64,000 nucleotides of DNA, from NCBI GenBank assembly GCA_030998225.1, contig JAPYXD010000250.1, positions 2,108,001-2,172,000 on the forward strand, given 5' to 3'. Below are positions 22,346-32,711 of the stretch, piece after piece. The position numbers and the translations under genes are program-made. The notes beneath the pieces were generated by a model. It saw only the letters and a program-made list of their open reading frames with translations. It ran no database searches and was not told the origin of the DNA. Each line of letters starts with the position of its first letter. Position 1 is the first letter of the stretch. Source of the DNA: Diplolepis rosae (lineage: Eukaryota > Arthropoda > Insecta > Hymenoptera > Diplolepididae).

Positions 22346-23645
22346 TAAAGGGTTTTCCAATAGGGACATAACATTTTCGTATCTTTATATGAACGCACCC
22401 TCAAACTTTTTTAATGACTTGTCAATGTCAAAACGTTAGTTAAAGTCAACATTTTCATTATCGTAAAGTTCACGAACCAGTAACGTTTATAAATTATTAA
22501 AAATTACTACCGAAATTCTGAGTCGGTGTTCGCAACTTTAAGAACGCTTACTCCAATTTTCGGCCGTAATAATCGTCCCACCCGACAGGCTGTGCGTGCT
22601 ATAGTGGATTCGAGACCAAATTCACACTATTGGACGTTCCGGTGCCAAAAAGACGTCATATTGCTCCAAGCGAAGAAATAATCGCAGCCGTAAGTGCATC
22701 GATTCAAAATGAGCCAAATCAGTCGATTCCACGTCGTTCTCAAGAATTGGGCATCGCTCAAACGACACTGTGGCGTATTATGCGGCAAGATCTTGGCCTA
22801 AATGCTTTCAAGATTAAATTGACTCAAGAACTAAAGCCACTTGATCATTTGAAACGCCGAAACTTTTCCAAGTGGGCTGTGGCAAAGCTTGAAGAAAATG
22901 AAGAATTTCATCGAAAAATCATCTTCAGCGATGAAGCTCATTTCTGGCTCAATGGCTTTGTTAGTAAGTAAAATATGCGTTATTGGTCAACAACAAACCC
23001 AAATGTGCTTCTTGAGACACCGTTGCATCCGTAAAAAGTGGCAGTTTGGTGCGGTTTTCATTCCGGAGGTGTGATTGGGCCGTATCTTTTCGTCATGACG
23101 ACCGTCATGTTACCGTCAATGGAGAGCGCTACATTGCTATGTTGGGAGATTATTTGTGGCCAGAATTAGATGAACTTGACATCAACGATATTTAGTTTCA
23201 ACAAGAGGGTGCCACTAGCCACACAGCACGCGTCACAATGGATTTATTAAAAGGCAAATTCGGTGAACGTGTTATCTCGAGAAATGGTCCGGTCGAATAG
23301 CTGCCTCGTTCATGCGATCTAACGCCATTGGATTTCTTTTTATAGGGCCATATCGAGTCACTGGTCTATGCCAACAAACCAGCAACTTTAAACGACCCCA
23401 AAGACAACATACAACGCGAAATTGCCAACGTTCCGGTCGAAATGTGTGCCAGAGTGGTAGAAAATTGGGTCCGAAGAATCGACCACTGTAAACGGGCTCG
23501 TGGTGGTCATATGACCGATATCGAATTTTATTAATAAAATGTAATGCTTGCACTACAGCCACAATAAATTTGAACTCAATGTCTCAAATATTTCTGTGTT
23601 TTATTCATAGATAAAATTGTTATGTCCCTATTGGAAAACCCTTTA
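22346..23645 (+). mobile_element. DD41D IS630-Tc1-mariner element, full-length size, copy 2
   Basis: Ends TAAAGGGTTTTCCAATAGGG and the reverse complement, each followed by TA. The length of 1.3 kb suits an autonomous element of this superfamily. It is inserted between the integrase and env-like remnants of gypsy element C. Confidence 0.88.
22500..23533 (+). pseudogene. DD41D transposase pseudogene in copy 2
   Basis: N-terminal helix-turn-helix with IFGRNNRPTRQAVRAIV, then the open frame 22630-22971 (RRSQELGIAQTTLWRIMR, and the first catalytic block FSDEAHFWLNGF). A stop then interrupts the WCG..GVIGPYLF block. The second block reads QQEGAT in place of QQDGAT, and SCDLTPLDFF follows near 23320. 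The tail has VVENWVRRIDHC (near 23460) and the stop is near 23533. Frameshifts make it inactive. Confidence 0.85.
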
Positions 23646-23649
23646 TAAG

Positions 23650-23913
23650 CGAAGAGCACCCCTTCTAGGATTTATAGGCAGTATTCTAGGACCCGTAATG
23701 GGAGTAATCATCTCTGGCGATGCGGAGGAATACAACGAGATAATAAATTATGTCTACAGAAAACAAAATAACCTCACTAAAATAATAGAAACACAAACAC
23801 ATATAATAAAAGCAGGAATGAATAACGTTTACCAGGACCTAAATAATAAAATCAATCAAATCCACGCCATTCAGAAGGGATTGAATGAGAATATTTACAA
23901 AATAAAATCATAA
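23650..23913 (+). pseudogene. envelope-like (errantivirus/baculovirus F type) fragment, part 1
   Basis: The frame continues out of the DD41D end with a basic pair (KRR) followed by a glycine/hydrophobic stretch (LLGFIGSILGPVMGVI) and then a heptad-like helix. That is the layout of a furin-type cleavage site, fusion peptide and first heptad repeat in insect retroviral envelope proteins. The stop at 23911 is four bases before a solo LTR, and the frame resumes after it. The N-terminal part is missing. The gene is broken and non-functional. Confidence 0.6.
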
Positions 23914-23917
23914 GAAC

Positions 23918-25702
23918 TGTTACGTCCCGAGCTAAAGCGAGGGTAGGTTGGGAAAATTAGGAAAATTGAGGAAAGTTTGCTGATTAAATCAGAGTGGTAA
24001 ATTCTGATTATTTATATTTTTGTGGGATCGTGGTCACTAGTCAAACCTATGCGGCTTGAGTTGTTCACAATAGTAACAAATTTGATTATATTGCGGTGTA
24101 CAAGCTTTATTAATTAAAAGATAGGTATACAATAAGTTTTGAGATGCTTATGTGTATGACTTATACTACTTCTCAGGATGAGAAGGCAATATTAAGGGTT
24201 TTATGCGTTTATGAGTTAGTAATACAGGTTTTGAGATGCCTATATATGTAACTCACGCATTAAAAGTGTGCGTCTATATAAGTCAATAATACAGGTTTTG
24301 AGATGCCTATATATGTGACTTCCGCGTTTAAGTGTGTGCGTCTACAAGTTATTAATACAGGTTTTGAGATGCCTATATATGTAACTTGTACGTTTTTATG
24401 CTAGTATACTAGGTTTTGAGATGCCTAGGTATACAACTCACGCACTACAATTGGCGTTATAGTTAACATAATAAGTTTTGAGATGCTTATATATATAACT
24501 TACGCTTTTTCCTTGCTTGAGAAGGCAAGAGAAAGAGTTTTGTCGTATATTTCTCCTTGTTGATAGCTGGATAACGGCACAATCCTGGCTGGAGTTAAGT
24601 AGTGCTAGTCAAGTAGTACAGGAAGCGTATCAGACAATCCAACTTGCTTGCTAAACACTGGTTAAGTTCGTTTTCTGTGGATTTAACTCTCAGAACTCGA
24701 CTTAATACGACGATACGCGTATTTAACGGCACTTATTAATTCACGACCACCGGACTTGCACCACTTAAGGACCAGGGATTTTATTTACCAAGTACCGAGG
24801 TATTCCTTGTGTAAGATACCGATTTACGAATATCGAAGGGTCAATTCGTGACACCGACAGTATGACTTGCGGACGGAGTTGATTACCGACGTTAAGATCT
24901 TGAAGACTGAACAGCTACTAGCGAAAAGACAACCTCCAGAGGTAAATCTGGGGTTTATATATTATTGATTATTCCTATAGTGGGAGAGCATTCATGTTTT
25001 CGTGGATCGGCACGTACCTTGCTACTCGATGGATCTGCACGCGTCTGGCAGCAGTGTCATTGACCATGCTTGCTGACAATCGCGTAAATGCATGAACTCG
25101 CGGCGCGTTCCCACACAGGTCATACTATCGGGATCAAAGTTCATTCACGCTCAATGCGGTACATCTTTCTCTTGTCTTTTCAGCTATGCTACATAATATG
25201 TATATGTTGACAGGTCGGTGCAGTTGTACTGAGTTACAAATGCACTGACTCATCTATTATTTTATACATTAGTTTTTAATCTTATTTTCTTATAGTATTT
25301 ATGTAATACATAATCTTCTAGCGTCTATATTTTGAAATATTATTTACGTTATCTTGCGAATCCCCAATAATGTGATTGATGTTATTGATTATCCATTATT
25401 GGTCCTAGTGTTTGATTATTATTAATAACTATTTAACGACAATAATGAATTTTATTGTTATTTATTTTGTTAAATGATTATTAATGTTACTTATCTGATT
25501 TTCCTACATTACTGACGGCAAGGCAGTGTTCTTGGTCTATGCAACTCGACTGCCTTGTCGGTCTCAGATAATTTCTGACAGGTGTTTCCTACTATCAGTG
25601 TTGTAATGAGGAGACATGTATCAGTTATATCCCTGAGCGTTTACAGAGTTGCCTAGGCACAGGCGAGAGGAATTAAAATTTTAAAATATCAGGGATGTAA
25701 CA
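23918..25702 (-). mobile_element. solo LTR, ~1.79 kb, with GAAC target duplication
   Basis: Termini TGTTACGTCCC and GGGATGTAACA, bounded by GAAC on each side (23914-23917 and 25703-25706). On the minus strand a TATA-like ATATATAAACCCC lies near 24957 and TCAGTC follows, suggesting minus orientation. It contains six copies of a 50-90 bp repeat. It interrupts an envelope-like gene. The end nearest 25702 resembles the segment starting at 27292. Confidence 0.85.
24136..24510 (+). repeat. six-copy repeat inside solo LTR (GTTTTGAGATGCYTATATAT core)
   Basis: The core GTTTTGAGATGC starts at 24136, 24228, 24294, 24361, 24413 and 24475, with spacings of 92, 66, 67, 52 and 62. The core and the following TATATATGTAACT are more conserved than the spacers, as expected of a binding-site array, not a simple tandem satellite. 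Confidence 0.85.
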
Positions 25703-25890
25703 GAACAATTCATTAAAATAACAGAATACGCAAGAGAAGGAAAATCATACCCCTCCACAATTTCCAAAGCCTAACTACAAGAACTAATCACCGAAATACG
25801 CACAAAAATGGGAGAATATGATTTTCCTATTGCTACGTCGTACATTAGGGCGGATTTACTTTCGCAAATTGGTAATATAGGCATCAAAAT
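25703..25890 (+). pseudogene. envelope-like fragment, part 2
   Basis: When the solo LTR and one GAAC are ignored, this stretch follows the 23913 fragment in the same phase (EQFIKITEYAREGKSYPS, then helical sequence up to about 25890). It has at least one internal stop. It probably represents the part of the ectodomain after the first heptad repeat. Beyond 25890 the sequence is A/G-rich and not recognisable. Confidence 0.55.
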
Positions 25891-26344
25891 TGTATTCAGG
25901 ATAGAAGAAAGGGGGAAAGAAAAAGGGAAGAGATGAAAAAAAACACAAAGGTACAAGAGAAGGAAGGAAAAAAATCTGCCCGATTTGCAGGCACATTCTC
26001 ATCGCGCGCTTCGCTTTTTGTATCTCACATATTTTGTCTAAAAAATGGAATTTTTGAATTTTAATCGTATTTTTTGGAATTGAAACGAAAAATATATGTT
26101 TTTTCAGAAACTGTATCAGACAAAATTTGTAGATCTGTTTGAAACGCACAACTTTGTATTCTTACGTTTTTTCGTATTTCACATATTATTGTTAAAAAAT
26201 TGAATTTTGGATTTTCAATAGTTTTTTTTTTAATTAAAAAGGAAAATATGCATCTTATGAAAAAATGTTACAATTCAAATTTGTAGGTCTTTATGTAGAA
26301 AATAATATTGTATTATAACGTTTTTTCTTATCTCGTATAATTTC

Positions 26345-26732
26345 TGGAAATACATAGAGCAATTCGATATTGTAGGGTTTCAGGAAACATGGCTAGATAA
26401 AAAAGTTTGGGAAGCAATTGAGGGAAAATTGCCAAAAGAGGACACCTGAATGGTTTAACACGTGAGAAGAGATAAAATCAAGGGAGGAAACATAGCTGGG
26501 AGAAGAAGAACAGAGAAGCTCCAAGGATAGAGTGTTAAAGGTACAAGAAGAAGAACTGTTACAGTTGATAGAAGAGAACGCTGTGGGCATATTGGACGGA
26601 AATATGGTAAGCGACGGAGAAGGAGAATGGACATTTATAGGGCAAATGGAAAACTCGGTTGTAGATAACGCACTGACAGAAGTGGATATAAGGGAAGCCG
26701 TAAGGAAGAAAAAAGTGAAAAAACTACTCTGA
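26345..26732 (+). pseudogene. non-LTR retrotransposon endonuclease (APE-like) fragment
   Basis: Begins with DIVGFQETWLDKKVWEAI, the conserved QET block of the LINE endonuclease. It jumps by deletion to ENAVGILDGNMVSDGEGEWTF (26576-26640) and SVVDNALTEVDI, which match the NGxxxGDxxGxWT and VIDYxL region near the domain end. The central catalytic part is gone. There is no RT nearby. It sits between the env-like remnant and an LTR. Confidence 0.65.
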
Positions 26733-26799
26733 AAATGAAATATCTCATCCTATGAGCACATAGGTCACCTTTGTTGACCTGTGTTATTTATATTCACCC

Positions 26800-27287
26800 C
26801 TAGTTGGAAATTAATCGAGTTCTAAATGAGTCCAGTTGAGTCGAGTTGATGAGTTGTATTTTCCTTTTATGGGTGTTTTGAGATAGGTCTTAAATAGGTT
26901 GAAGAATGTTGTGGTCCAATCAATTTCAGTTTAGTGATTTACTGATCCCTGTTATTTCATAGGATGTTCCAAGTCGACTCCCTTTCACTTTCAACCGTCG
27001 CTGAACTCGCAGGTGAAAACTGTTAGAACTGGACTGAACTCGCAGTGTAAAGATGATGAGACTGGAGCGATGCGTGTTGGTTACATTGTAGGTCTCAGGC
27101 ATTGACTGACTGACTGAGATGTAGCACTGGGCCTTCCTTTTTTATAGATCTAAAGTCTGTCAATTATGGTGGGGTTAAAAGACAAGATGTGCCACCTTTT
27201 CCATACATGGGATGGGAGCTCAAGATCGGATGCGTTGCCTTCTCCGGTGAAATTTATTACCTGGCATTAATGTTACATCTTGAGTCG
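26800..27287 (-). mobile_element. LTR (family L1), partial copy 2
   Basis: Collinear with 19870-20637 over CCTAGTTGGAAATTAAT, the GGACTGAACTCGCAG block, TGTCAATTATGGTGGGG and CCTGGCATTAATGT, but missing about 100 bases near its right end. The minus-strand TATA box TCTATAAAAAAGG (near 27145) is followed by TCAGTCAGTCAG. It is truncated at 27287-27291 by another LTR. Confidence 0.7.
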
Positions 27288-27291
27288 ATGG

Positions 27292-27640
27292 TGTGACATC
27301 CCTAGATAACTAAAGAATTTTATTCCTTTCGCCTGCACCTAGGAAACCCAGTAAACTTCCAGGGATATAACTGATGCATGTCTTATCATTGCAATAACAA
27401 TAGGAAAACACCTGTAAAGAATTGCCACATATCGGCAAGACAGTTAATCCTATATAAACATCGTACAAAATAAGAGATCTGCCTTACGTCGGTAAGGTAG
27501 GAAAATAGGTTGATGAATATTAATAATTATTTAGCGAAGTTAATAACAATAATATGCATCATTGTTGACAGCGATCCTTATATGGTTAGAAATAATAAGT
27601 ATTACTAGCCAGGAATAAGTAGCAAAAACCAACAGTAAAT
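27292..27640. mobile_element. LTR end related to the 25.7 kb solo LTR
   Basis: Starts TGTGACATCCC and matches, in inverted orientation, the right ~350 bp of the solo LTR ending at 25702 (shared: CAGGGATATAACTGAT, GGAAAACACCTGT, TTAATAACAATAA). The other end is not found, so it is probably truncated near 27640. Confidence 0.65.
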
Positions 27641-27660
27641 AAGCCCCCGTGGACTAATTT

Positions 27661-27921
27661 TCAAGTCTCAAAGATTAGAGAATCTACTTGAGTCCATCTT
27701 TTGGCGATTTGGTTCCACTGTGCGTCATAAAAGATGTTATTTACAAAACTTTTTTCAATACAAGAGTTTCTGGAGTTTTCTACATCAATAATTTCGTCTT
27801 CAGAAGTGGAATAGTATATTGTGCATCTAGGGAAAAAAAGTTTATTTTGTGAGTATGAAGATTGGTACCCGAGTAAAGCGAGGCCAACTATCACACGAGT
27901 AAAATAAATGTTTTTAAGCAA
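27661..27921 (-). CDS. unrecognised 86-residue ORF with signal-peptide-like start
   Basis: The minus-strand frame begins MLKNIYFTRVIVGLALLGYQ, which resembles a short secretory signal, and continues for about 60 residues with two cysteines (CTIYYSTSEDEIID, SCIEKSFVNNIFYDAQW). There is no promoter, splice site or family match. It may be an exon, an envelope N-terminus or chance. Confidence 0.25.
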   Translation of the reverse strand: MLKNIYFTRVIVGLALLGYQSSYSQNKLFFPRCTIYYSTSEDEIIDVENSRNSCIEKSFVNNIFYDAQWNQIAKRWTQVDSLIFET

Positions 27922-27961
27922 AGTTGGATTATTTTGGTAGATTTCCGTGAGTGTTTGGTGA

Positions 27962-28050
27962 ACTCAAAGTACTTTTTTCACGGCCGGGGGGGGGGGGGGG
28001 GGTACTCCTATGCTAATTCGTCCCCCGGCTGTGAAAAGAGTACTTTGAGT
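27962..28050. repeat. hairpin with a 17-G run
   Basis: The arms ACTCAAAGTACTTTTTTCAC (27962) and GTGAAAAGAGTACTTTGAGT (28031-28050) pair almost perfectly. The loop contains G17 (27986-28002). The arms may be TIRs of a very small element or a foldback duplication. Confidence 0.85.
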
Positions 28051-28054
28051 AAAT

Positions 28055-29250
28055 GTAAACAGTCACGTTGGTAACACATAGTTTGTGCGGAGAATGCCAC
28101 GACGGAACTTTTTTGTATTCAAAGTATTTTTGTCGCATAACCAATTTTAATCTTAGAAATTAAAAAATTAAAAGATTTGAATCTGAATTAAAATATTCAA
28201 TTGAAAATTAAGGCCGGTCGGTAAGCATGTTTTTCTATCTTCGCCAAGAAAAAGTATTGGAGGAACTTCAGAGTTAAAACAACTTCCACTAAGACATTTG
28301 TTCTTTATTTTTATTTTCACATACGCGAACTCGACACTACAAAACAAACCACGAGGTTCACCCGCACTAGAACACCGTTCGGTCGGTGGTGATCAATATT
28401 CCTACCCGTGGACAAGGCATCGGAGAGAGCGAGGAAACATCACACGCGCTAAATATCGGCGTACCTTCGCCATCTGTTGCTCGCGACTACAAACAAACTC
28501 TGAATCATTCCGTTTGTGTAAAAGCAAAAAAAATGAGTCAGTGGCCGCAGTGTGAATCGTAATTGCATGGAATAACACTGTCGCTTAACCCCGAGGACGC
28601 CAAAATATACCTTTAAAGATGTGTATGTATATGCAAATGCTGGAAAGTGAAAGGTACCCATTATAGATGCTAAAAATTTGCCTCAATGTTTCCATTTTCA
28701 CGACAGACAGCGAGTAATGATTGATATAATAAACTTTACCATTATGATGGGACTATTTCACAACTTTTTCCAATTGTTCTGGTTTGCTCTCTATAATGGT
28801 ACTTCTTTTCAGGAAACGTAATACATTTAGTCATCAAATTTCTTTTCGTGTATGTTTTTTAAAACTTGAATCGCAATAGCTCGGTAAAATATGAAGTAAA
28901 TTCTTTGAATTTCTCTTTTAACATAATTATACTCCAGGTATGCCGATAACAATAAGAACATCGTTGGCATGATTTTTCGTTTAATAATATTCAATTGCAA
29001 AATGATTTCAGTCTAACCTGGCATTTTCCAATATTTGAGATACAGCAAAAGAAATTATTTCATAAGTTAAGTTTGACTAGTCGTAAGCGCGTGCGTGTTT
29101 TATTCACATTTTTATTAAAAGTAAAGTTTACTCATCACATAACATAATATGAATTCAATAAATAAATATAACAATAGAAATTATATGAAATATTCCCCTT
29201 ATTACAATAGCTTAAGGTTAGATAAGAGAAAATATAAGTTCATCATCATA
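28055..29250. other. no recognised gene
   Basis: A frame at 28298-28555 (85 residues, plus) overlaps another on the minus strand, and neither has a domain. The GC-richer patch 28320-28560 could be a decayed promoter or LTR. The rest is AT-rich. Confidence 0.35.
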
Positions 29251-29254
29251 ATCG

Positions 29255-29785
29255 CATTGAAATGGTTAAAATTCACTACATAAATGCATGAAAATGAACC
29301 TGAATTTCACCGAAAAATCATTATGAGCGATGAGGCTCATTTTCACCTTGGAGGCTACGTCAATAAGCATAATTGTCGCATTTGGGGCTCGGAAAATTCA
29401 AAAATGATTATTGAGAAGTCTCTATCCACAACGTGTAACTGTTTGGTGCGGTTTTTGGGCAGAAGAGAACATTGGGCCTAATTTTTTTGAAAATGAAGCT
29501 ATAGCGACAGTTTCGGTGAATGGATTGTGCTATCGAACCATGATTAATGAATTTTTAAGGCCAGAATTGGAAGATATAGATATGGACGATGTTTATTTCC
29601 AACAAGACGGCGCTACGTGTCAATCACGTGCCGGAACCATCGGTCTTTTGCGAAAAAAGTTTTCAGGCCAAGTGATTTCTCAAAACGGCGATTACAATTG
29701 GCCACTGAGATCATGCGATTTAACACTTCTAGACACACGTTTTCCTTATAAATCATAATGTAACCTCTAATTGGAAAACCCTGTG
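29255..29785 (+). pseudogene. DD41D transposase remnant, copy 3 (same subfamily as copy 1)
   Basis: Two overlapping frames (29284-29481; 29411-29758) hold the first aspartate block MSDEAHFHLGGYVNKHNCRI, then WCGFWAEENIGPNFF after a frameshift, YFQQDGATC, and SCDLTLLD with the third aspartate at spacing 41. Copies 1 and 3 share the left junction GTTAAAATTCACTACA. The right end, CTAATTGGAAAACCCTGTG, is the family terminus. The tail after the third aspartate is deleted. Confidence 0.85.
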
Positions 29786-29857
29786 TATCTGCGTATTGTC
29801 ATGTATATTAACATTAAGTTTTTGTATGCGTTGTAGCAGTATGGATACAGTTTCCTA

Positions 29858-29995
29858 CACGGAAAGAATAACTGGTGCCATGCACTCGAAAGAGACCAGT
29901 GTTTGGCGAGTGTGGCGATTTTGACAATTCATGCGAGCTGCGCACAGTAACCTACAAAGGCAAAATACTGTGTGTTCACATACAGAGTATGTGAT
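29858..29995. repeat. left arm of an inverted repeat flanking the R1-like insertion
   Basis: ACACGGAAAGAATAACTGG followed by TGCCATGCAC resembles the reverse complement of 32640-32720 (TGTGCATGGCACACGGAAA), and the first part also matches 33805-33835 inverted. It suggests the R1-like element landed inside a TIR or foldback element. Confidence 0.45.
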
Positions 29996-30000
29996 ATTAC

Positions 30001-32595
30001 ATTTTTTTTTTTTTTTTTTGGTCAGGAGGAAAAATGGCAAAATCTTTTAAAGACGTTATACAGAACTCTCCTAGGACGGGTCCAGGCATACTGTTAAAAC
30101 CAAAAACCCCCTATCACGAACCAAAACACCACCCGCGGAATCGCCGTACGGATTAAACTTCACAGGTGGTTGGTTCCAGCTTAAAGTCGCGTACGACTCT
30201 TCCGTCATCCGTTCGCTCGGAACTCCCATCCGCGGCTACACGCCCGATTGGCAGACCCACCAGCCGCGCCAACCTAGGGGGGAACAAGAAAATTCCTCCC
30301 CCGGCAGACGCGGATAGCCAAGTCCGATCAGGGCGCAGAACCGCGGGTGGAGGCCCCGATGCGATTTCTACTGGCCCTCCCGGTTGTTACGCTCTCGACG
30401 CCCATCAAGCTCCCTCGTTTTCATCACAAGTGTGACGAATGACTCGATGAGCGTCCAGAACCGTTCAGACTGGAGCATGAGAGGGACCATCGTGTCAGGA
30501 GTAAGTTCGGAACCCACCTTCTGACTGAGGACCTCCCTAGCCACACCCCATTTTGCGCAGACGAAGAGTGCGTGCTCTGCGTTATCCACCGGAAAATCGC
30601 AGTAGCAACACGTCTCCTCGTCTCTCTTCTTAAAGCGCCTCAGGTACGCGTTGAAACAGCCATGGCCCGAGAGCGCTTGCGCCAAATAAAAGCCGACTTC
30701 CCCGTGCTTTCTATTCAGCCAGGTGGAGAGCTCCGAGATCAGGCGGTAGGTCCATCTCCCTGTCTGCTCACCATGCCATCTCATCTGCCACTTCTCGACG
30801 AGTCTGCGTCTTCCATCCTTGCGGATGGCCTCCTTTGCGCGAGCGATTTCCTGCAGGTCGGCGCAGGTAAGCTCCTTACGAAGCTGAAAGGTCTCCTGCC
30901 TTTCCTCCGCCAATAAATCTATTGGCGGGACGCTCGCCAGGACCAACACAGAGCTCGTCGAGATAGTTCTATATGCTGAAACTATTTTTAGCGCGACAAG
31001 TCTCTGCGCCGAGAACAGCTTCTTCTGGATAGCATGGTTTTGCAAGGCATTGGCCCAGACCGGAGCTGCATAAAGCAGATTCGAATGGACCACGCTCGCC
31101 ACCAATCTTCTTTTCGCTTCCCTGGGTCCACCAATGTTTGGCATGAGCCAGGCCAAGTTCGCTCCACATTGGATGGCTTTCGCAGCTGCGATCTTTAGGT
31201 GTTCGCCAAAGCTAAGGCTACGATCCAGCTGCACCCCCAGGTACTTAATGCTTGTTTTCCACTCTACCTCATGCTCTCCGAGAACGATCCTCGGGTATTG
31301 GAAGGATCTCCTGTCCGTAACGAGGAAAGCCTCGGTTTTCTCAGGGGCCATTTTAAGGCCTCTGATATCCAACCAGCGCTTTGCTCGCCACAGACTTTCA
31401 TTGATCCTCAGCTCTAGGATTCCAACGTCGTCAGCGGCGCACACGACAAGTGCGTCATCCGCGAAGCCGACGATGCTCGTTCCAGCAGATAGGTCCATGC
31501 GCAGAAAGTCATCTTACATGACGTTCAAAACGAGTGGACCCACCCGCGACCCTTGAGGAGCGCCACATTTCAACTCTTCTTTACGAGACCATTTGTCGCC
31601 CTCGTATATCACCCACCTGTCGCTCAGATAGTCATCTATCTTTCGCAACAGGTAGCCTGGACCCTTTTTCCGCATCATCGCCTCAATGCAGATGTCTCAT
31701 CTCGCGGTATTGAACTCATTGCGTATGTCAATGCTAATCAACGCACAGAATCCCTTACGCTTACCAGTTCCTTTTCTTGCATTTGTGGCGATGTTAACCA
31801 CAACTTGGATGGCGTCCACAGTGGACCTGCCTTTTCTGAATCCGAACTAGATTTCCGAGAGACCGTTCTCCTCGACCATGAGAGCCTGAAGCCGTTGTAG
31901 AATCAACTCCTCCAGAAGCTTCCCTATCGTATCTAATAAGCATATTGGTCTATACGACGAGGCAACCCCTAGAGGTTTGTTTCCCTTCCTCAGTAGGACC
32001 AACCTCTGCTTCTTCCAATCTGCGAAGAACCTCCCCTCCCGAAGACAGGTGTTAAAGGCTTCTCGGAGGATCTCCGGGTATGCCCCGATCACCTCTTTGA
32101 GGATCTCGTTCGGCACCCTGTTGATACCCGGCGCCTTATTTGCCTTAAGCCTTCCACCCGCTCTCTTTAGTTCTTCGAGAGTGAAGAGTTCTTCTCGCCG
32201 GACCACGCAGGAACTTCGGTCCTGTCTTTGGAACGACTCCACGTGTGGAAACAAGCTTCGCACAATGTACTTGACTTGATCAGGATTATCCAGGCCCGGG
32301 TTCTTTCTTCTAGCCACCAATCTCTTGGTGACTATTTTGAAGGCGAGACCCCATGGGTCCTTCTTGACCTCACCGATCAAGTCTTTCCAGCGTTGAAGTC
32401 GGCTTTTTTTATGCCGCGCCTCAAAGTTGTTTTTGCCCCTTTCCATGCTTCGTGCAGCATAGCATCCCCCTTTGAACGGGTGAATTTTCGCTGCGCTGTG
32501 AGGCATTCTCGACGTAGGGCTGCCAACTGGTCGTTCCACCAGTACATCGAACCTTTGGCTTGCCTGCGCTTACGAGCTCCGAGTCGCTAGTGCTA
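30001..32595 (-). mobile_element. 5'-truncated R1-like non-LTR retrotransposon
   Basis: Ends on the left with T19 (30001-30019), i.e. a poly(A) tail on the minus strand. It has a GC-rich 3' UTR (30020-30367) and the RT region to about 32595, where homology stops. The endonuclease domain and ORF1 are absent, as expected of 5' truncation during target-primed reverse transcription. The GC content is clearly above the surroundings. Confidence 0.85.
30368..32595 (-). pseudogene. reverse transcriptase of the R1-like element, broken by two stops
   Basis: The N-terminal frame (32539-31847) has the RT entry GGRLKANKAPGINRVPNEIL, then LVLLRKGNKPLGVASSYRPI and CLLDTIGKLLEELI. A stop then follows SEI at about 31847, just before GFRKGRSTVDAI. 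Motif GAPQGSRVGPLVLNV sits near 31545, followed by another stop. The C-terminal frame (31498-30368, 376 residues) carries GFADDALVV (catalytic DD) and KYLGVQLD. It also has the cysteine-histidine motif CCYCDFPVDNAEHALFVC near its end. Domain order and motifs fit the R1 clade. Few lesions suggest a fairly young copy. Confidence 0.88.
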
Positions 32596-32711
32596 CACGC
32601 ATGAATATTCAATAGGTGGATCATGAGCGTTGTCTAGTGTCAAACACTTGAATTTGCGTGTTTCACAATCGTTATTCGACATGTGTGTAACACTTGGTGA
32701 GTTCCATGTGC

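Noticed and set aside
24136..24510. Regularly spaced repeats considered as a CRISPR-like array
   Set aside because: Eukaryotic LTR context, spacing varies from 52 to 92 bases, and the spacers are related to each other.
31134..31556. 140-residue plus-strand frame and other plus frames across 30.5-32.6 kb
   Set aside because: Antisense shadows of the R1-like reverse transcriptase, whose motifs are clear on the minus strand.
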